Assembly (NCBI GenBank): GCA_013397695.1
Contig: VYZI01000033.1
Span: 908,745-972,744 of the forward strand
DNA: 64,000 nucleotides
Source: Centropus unirufus
Lineage: Eukaryota; Chordata; Aves; Cuculiformes; Centropidae
Direction: 5' to 3'
This document shows, one piece after another, positions 61,101 to 64,000 of this stretch. The notes under the pieces are model-generated. The model saw only the letters and a list, made by a program, of their open reading frames with translations, did no database searches and was not told the origin of the DNA. The number at the start of each line of letters is the position of its first letter. The stretch's first letter is position 1. The position numbers and the translations under genes were made by a program.

Positions 61101-63093
61101 CTACTGCTCTCAGTACCTGCCATAAATTCATCTAAGAAGGCTATATAAATCATCATTCATCTACAAAGGACCCATCTCTTCATGAAGCACAGTCAAGCTT
61201 AGAGCTAGGGATAATACTCTAGCCCAGGCCTGAAACAGGTTGGGAAGGGATCCAAGTTACCTCAGCCAGCTCTCTCCTCAGCAAACCCTTTCCTTCCTCT
61301 GATACTGTTGCTATAACAGCTCCAGCAAACGGGTTAATAAGCTGCACCACCAGAAGCAGGTGACAGCACTTTGTTACCATTCTGAAGAGATTACAGAAGC
61401 TTAAAAAATCACAACAATGCTTTCAAAACATCTGAAACTGCATCTCCCTAATGATGCTACTTCACAATAACATTCAGCAACATTTGTAACTGCAAGACAA
61501 ATGGTCCATGAACTCAATTATTTTCATGCCTGGGTTGCTTCTGCACAACCAGTGCCAACAAAAGAACAATGTTACAAAAAAGACAAACTTTCAATAGCAA
61601 CCTTGATCTTCAGTCAATTCTACCCAAACTGAACTACACATGGATCACTAGAATAACTAAGATAGAAGAGACTCGGGGGCCACTACACATAGCTGTTGTC
61701 AGACCTCAGAGCAGCCTCACCCAGCGATAAAAGACTAAATTAGAAGCAAGTTTGAAAGCCTGCTTCAAATGTCAGGTTTTCTGACATGAAGAAAAGGAAT
61801 AAGGCAAGCCCTTCATTTCAGTCAGGCACACTTGCCTTCAACTGTTTCTGCTCAAGGGAAGAAGTTGCATTCAGCCTTTTGGAAAAGTAGAGTCGCAGAA
61901 TCAGTGACTAAATGAAGCTGGTTCAAAATTAATTTTAATCCTCCATCAAAGTTCTAGGTGATTACATCATTTTATTCATACACACTCGGGTAAGCATTCA
62001 GAATGCCAAGGTATGACTTTAAGGCTCTTGAATTCCTAGGTATTTTGATCAAAGAATGGTTTGAGTTGGATGGGACCTTAATGATCATCCAGTTCCAACC
62101 CCCATGCCATGGGCCAAGACACTTCCCACCACACCAGGCTGCTCAAGGCTCCATCCAAGCTGGCCTTAAACACCTCCAGGGACGGGGCATCTGTGACTTC
62201 TCTGGGCAACTCAGCCAGTGTCTCACCACCCTCATAGTGAAGATTTTCTTCCTGATGTCTTATCTGAATCTTTCCCCACTACAATTTAAAGCCACTGCCC
62301 CTCGTCCTGTCACTCCATGCCTTTTTACAAAGTCCCTCCTCAGCTTTCCTGTAGGTCCTTCACATACTGAAAGGCTGCTATAAGGTTTTGGTCCTTCTCT
62401 TCTCCAGGCTGAACAGCCCCAACTCTCTCAGCCTGTCCTCGTAGCAGAAGTGCTCCAGCCCTCTGATCGTCTTCATCGCCCTTAGATTTTCACAAAAATG
62501 CATTTAAGGAAGTTGTTTGTGTGAACAGTAACTCTCAACTATGTCCAATAGAAGCAGTTATAAAAGCTTGGATAATTTGATAAGCTGTCCCTTTATGACA
62601 ACCCAGTATATCTCCTTTTTTATCAACAGCTTTCACAAAAAATGAAGCAAGTATCACAAGTACTCCTTTTAATATTTTAGATGCAAGACATTAATAGTAA
62701 CAAAATTTACTTAGCTGACGCAACACTTTTGCAGGGCAAAATGCAACCACTGACTTTCCAAGACAGAAGTAAAAATCAAAAGCTCACATTAAGAAAATGT
62801 TTGTGGAAAACTAGGATAAACCAACCACGTGGCTTAAAACATTTTTTCTACCACAGAAAAATTTAGAATTGTAACTAGGCCTCAATTTGATCCAATACAC
62901 AGTGCGGCAAGGGCTTTGTTTTCATGCTCAGGGAGGTTACGACAGCATTTATAATTAATCAAATAGATTTCTTACCTTCAACCCGCGATTCCAAGTACTT
63001 ATCCAACTCAGCATCTTTTTTCACTGCCTCATCCAAGATCTTAGGAGCATTTGAAAAACAAACTAGTACGATACTCATGTTATCACGACTCCC
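43160..63093 (-). CDS. PPM1B: PPM1B (PP2C-beta) 3' half, two alternative ends
   Basis: Minus-strand exons 62976-63093, 53848-53959 and 50908-50965 are shared. A choice follows: 44804-45052 (long tail) or 43160-43189 (short tail). All junctions are GT-AG and in frame. The product is the Mg/Mn-dependent Ser/Thr phosphatase PPM1B, which acts on MAPK/IKK-type kinases in the cytosol. The first exon here holds G-S-R-D-N-M-S-I-V-L-V, the last PPM motif, with its metal-binding Asp. The next two give the helical C-terminal domain (E-E-G-M-P-D-L-A-H-V-I-R-I-L; I-I-E-A-V-Y-S-R-L-N-P-H-R-E). The large exon with the start and most of the catalytic domain is beyond the right edge. Within the window the long form has 178 residues and the short form 105. 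Human PPM1B has the same two ends (479 and 387 residues in full). Confidence 0.97.
44804..45052 (-). CDS. PPM1B: PPM1B alternative last exon, long tail
   Basis: It begins D-P-G-G-A-E-G-S-G-R-Q-G-K-L-V and contains A-L-R-Q-M-R-I-N-R-R-G-N-Y-R and L-L-E-E-M-L-T-S-Y-R-L-V-K, matching the human 479-residue form. The acceptor (aaaacAAG) has a poor pyrimidine tract. The frame stops at TGA (44806-44804) after S-H-L-G. One base out of frame, the following DNA still spells L-A-E-I-R-S-S-N-E-D-S-G, the mammalian tail. Confidence 0.92.
   Translation of the reverse strand, partial: DPGGAEGSGRQGKLVQALRQMRINRRGNYRHLLEEMLTSYRLVKMQGEEVTSESAAASTSDTHTGPSDPVPDSHTESGSHLG
45053..50907. other. PPM1B: PPM1B intron before the alternative ends
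   Basis: About 5.9 kb, AT-rich, with no repeat, exon or RNA gene that I recognise. Confidence 0.6.
50908..50965 (-). CDS. PPM1B: PPM1B shared exon
   Basis: Acceptor tttttAG, donor GGG|GTAAGT. It completes a split Lys codon and reads R-N-I-I-E-A-V-Y-S-R-L-N-P-H-R-E-N-E-G, ending on a codon boundary. That phase suits both alternative last exons. Confidence 0.97.
51190..51214. repeat. (TTCCC)n microsatellite
   Basis: Five perfect head-to-tail TTCCC units within the intron between the 50908-50965 and 53848-53959 exons of PPM1B. Confidence 0.9.
53848..53959 (-). CDS. PPM1B: PPM1B shared exon
   Basis: Acceptor ttaaattAG, donor GGCAA|GTGAGT. It encodes I-M-E-K-S-G-E-E-G-M-P-D-L-A-H-V-I-R-I-L and N-L-P-P-G-G-G-L-A-G, a signature of PPM1A/PPM1B C-terminal domains. 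Confidence 0.97.
54439..54835 (-). mobile_element. CR1 LINE 3' fragment in PPM1B intron
   Basis: The plus strand starts tcatagaatcaccaggttg, the reverse complement of the CR1 tail, and continues through ccaccacctccctgggcagc to the ORF2 end. It is the same CR1 type as 12886-13291 and lies in the orientation of PPM1B. Confidence 0.94.
55296..55506 (-). mobile_element. CR1 LINE 3' fragment in PPM1B intron
   Basis: tcatagaatcatcaagttgg followed by aaaagacctttgagattatt is the CR1 3' end, read in reverse. It is truncated after about 210 bases and lies 460 bases from the previous piece in the same orientation, but it is a separate copy because both have their own tail. Confidence 0.92.
56050..56079. 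repeat. (ATCC)n and (GAAT)n microsatellites
   Basis: Four ATCC units (56050-56065) followed at once by three GAAT units. Confidence 0.85.
58434..58473. repeat. perfect 20-base tandem duplication
   Basis: aggactcgtggacttagctc occurs twice head to tail with no mismatch, at 58434-58453 and 58454-58473. Perfect identity points to a recent duplication or an assembly artefact. Confidence 0.95.
62051..62485 (-). mobile_element. CR1 LINE 3' fragment, different subfamily
   Basis: agaatggtttgagttggatg followed by ggaccttaatgatcatccag, running to gatcgtcttcatcgccc, is the reverse complement of a CR1 3' end. Its tail-proximal sequence differs from the other antisense copies in the window, so it belongs to another CR1 subfamily. 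Confidence 0.92.
62976..63093 (-). CDS. PPM1B: PPM1B shared exon (last PPM motif)
   Basis: Acceptor ctgtgtAG, donor GAAG|GTAAGA. It encodes G-S-R-D-N-M-S-I-V-L-V-C-F-S-N-A-P-K, then a Lys/Glu-rich helix ending L-E-S-R-V-E. The Asp of R-D-N is the conserved metal ligand of PPM phosphatases. Confidence 0.97.
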
Positions 63094-64000
63094 CTACACA
63101 GCAAAAGAAAAAGAAAAATTAGGATCTTTAGTCATGTATTTTTTTTTTAGTCGCATTTTAACTTGTTCCAACGAGAGCACTACAGACATACCTAGGAAAA
63201 AAGAAACATGGCAATAAAACTATATTTTTAATAAGAACTTCTAAATTTCCCAACAACACTACTCAAATTTTACCATACATTCCTAGTCTTAAGGTTCAAA
63301 ATAGTTAATGGACTTATTTAGATGTAAATTTTTATTATTAAAAATAGTAAAAAGAAAACAAGTCAGAAACTAGACAGACATTTAATGTTACCGTAAGTAA
63401 AGTTAGAAAAACACTCGTTGCAAAATGAAATGCAGGATACTTATCCTCGGTTACTAAAAGGGCTACCTCCAGCAACTGATTTCAGTTTAAGAGCATTCAC
63501 AGAAGACATTACATTCATTACAAGCCTGTTTATCAGAACACACCCGTGTCATACACAGAACCTTGAAGAAAGTAAGTACAAAATACAAGTTCATTTAGTA
63601 TGGCCGAGCTGACTTTACAGACATTGTGTGCTCAGCGGTATCACCCAACGGCTTTTCAGATATTAATCTTAAACACCAGTCCTGTCCTAAGCTCCGATGC
63701 TGCTTTCCTGCTCATATTTAATTTTCAAAATTATAACCCAGAGTCAAATTTAAAAGCACAGTGTCTAAGTTGCTTACAAAGAGATCCATCAGAAACATCA
63801 TTTAAAGTCCTAGTTTGAAATCTTAACTTTTTTTGTAGAAGCTTATGTGCCATTAATCACTGTGCATTGTTTCTGTGTAAACCCAACTTAGCAGATAGCT
63901 CTTAACACAACTCTTTCTCCTGAAGAAATTAAGTAGGAATCTGACAATAAATTCCTTCAGAAGTACTCCAGAATAATTCTATGTTGCTTTTGTACCAAGC
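63094..64000. other. PPM1B: PPM1B intron, 5' side, to window edge
   Basis: Intron sequence upstream of the exon at 62976-63093. The large catalytic exon is not reached within the window. Confidence 0.65.

Larger units (their letters stand above)
53960..62975. other. PPM1B: PPM1B 9-kb intron
   Basis: Holds CR1 pieces at 54439-54835, 55296-55506 and 62051-62485, small tandem repeats (56050-56079, 58434-58473), and otherwise unremarkable AT-rich DNA. No extra exon recognised. Confidence 0.6.

Noticed and set aside
1..64000. Search for CRISPR arrays, operons, phage or other defence-like systems, and endogenous retroviruses
   Set aside because: The window is ordinary bird chromosomal DNA with three conserved vertebrate genes. 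No regularly spaced repeats and no viral gene blocks were seen.

Overview
The window is vertebrate nuclear DNA, almost certainly from a bird. It carries intron-split genes with GT-AG junctions throughout. Its only recognisable interspersed repeats are CR1 LINE pieces with the avian-type octamer tail. Its gene order is that of human 2p21 (PPM1B - SLC3A1 - PREPL), read here in reverse. I cannot name the species from the sequence. There are no tRNA, rRNA or CRISPR loci that I can support, and I recognised no endogenous retrovirus. One short assembly gap (54 N) lies at 12114-12167.

Layout. (1) 1-12904, plus strand: the 3' part of PREPL, with eleven coding exons giving 588 residues, including the Ser, Asp and His of the hydrolase triad. 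The N-terminal exons lie to the left of the window. The last PREPL exon runs straight into the tail of an antisense CR1 element, which supplies the stop codon. (2) 12905-15016: the convergent 3' ends of PREPL and SLC3A1, with a CR1 and an AT-rich direct repeat. (3) 15017-28678, minus strand: complete SLC3A1 (rBAT), ten exons, 678 residues, with a TATA-like box upstream of the start. Two CR1 pieces sit in its introns. (4) About 28760-40000: gene-free spacer with two CR1 pieces (one carries a broken reverse transcriptase), some simple repeats and a homeodomain-site-rich block near 33.3-34.1 kb. (5) About 40000-63093, minus strand: the 3' half of PPM1B, with three shared coding exons and two alternative last exons (long-tail type at 44804-45052, short -GAGDLEDPW type at 43160-43189), followed by an AT-rich probable 3' UTR. 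Three CR1 pieces lie in its introns. The large 5' catalytic exon is off the right edge.

Functional view. SLC3A1 is the heavy chain of the renal and intestinal cystine/dibasic amino-acid transporter. PREPL is a cytoplasmic serine hydrolase of the prolyl-oligopeptidase fold. PPM1B is a Mg/Mn-dependent Ser/Thr phosphatase. They are neighbours by conserved synteny rather than by shared pathway. In humans a deletion spanning SLC3A1 and PREPL causes hypotonia-cystinuria syndrome. I found no new multi-gene system here. The most interesting points are the CR1-derived end of PREPL, a frame change in the PPM1B long tail, its two competing last exons, and loss of the ancestral amylase nucleophile position in SLC3A1.
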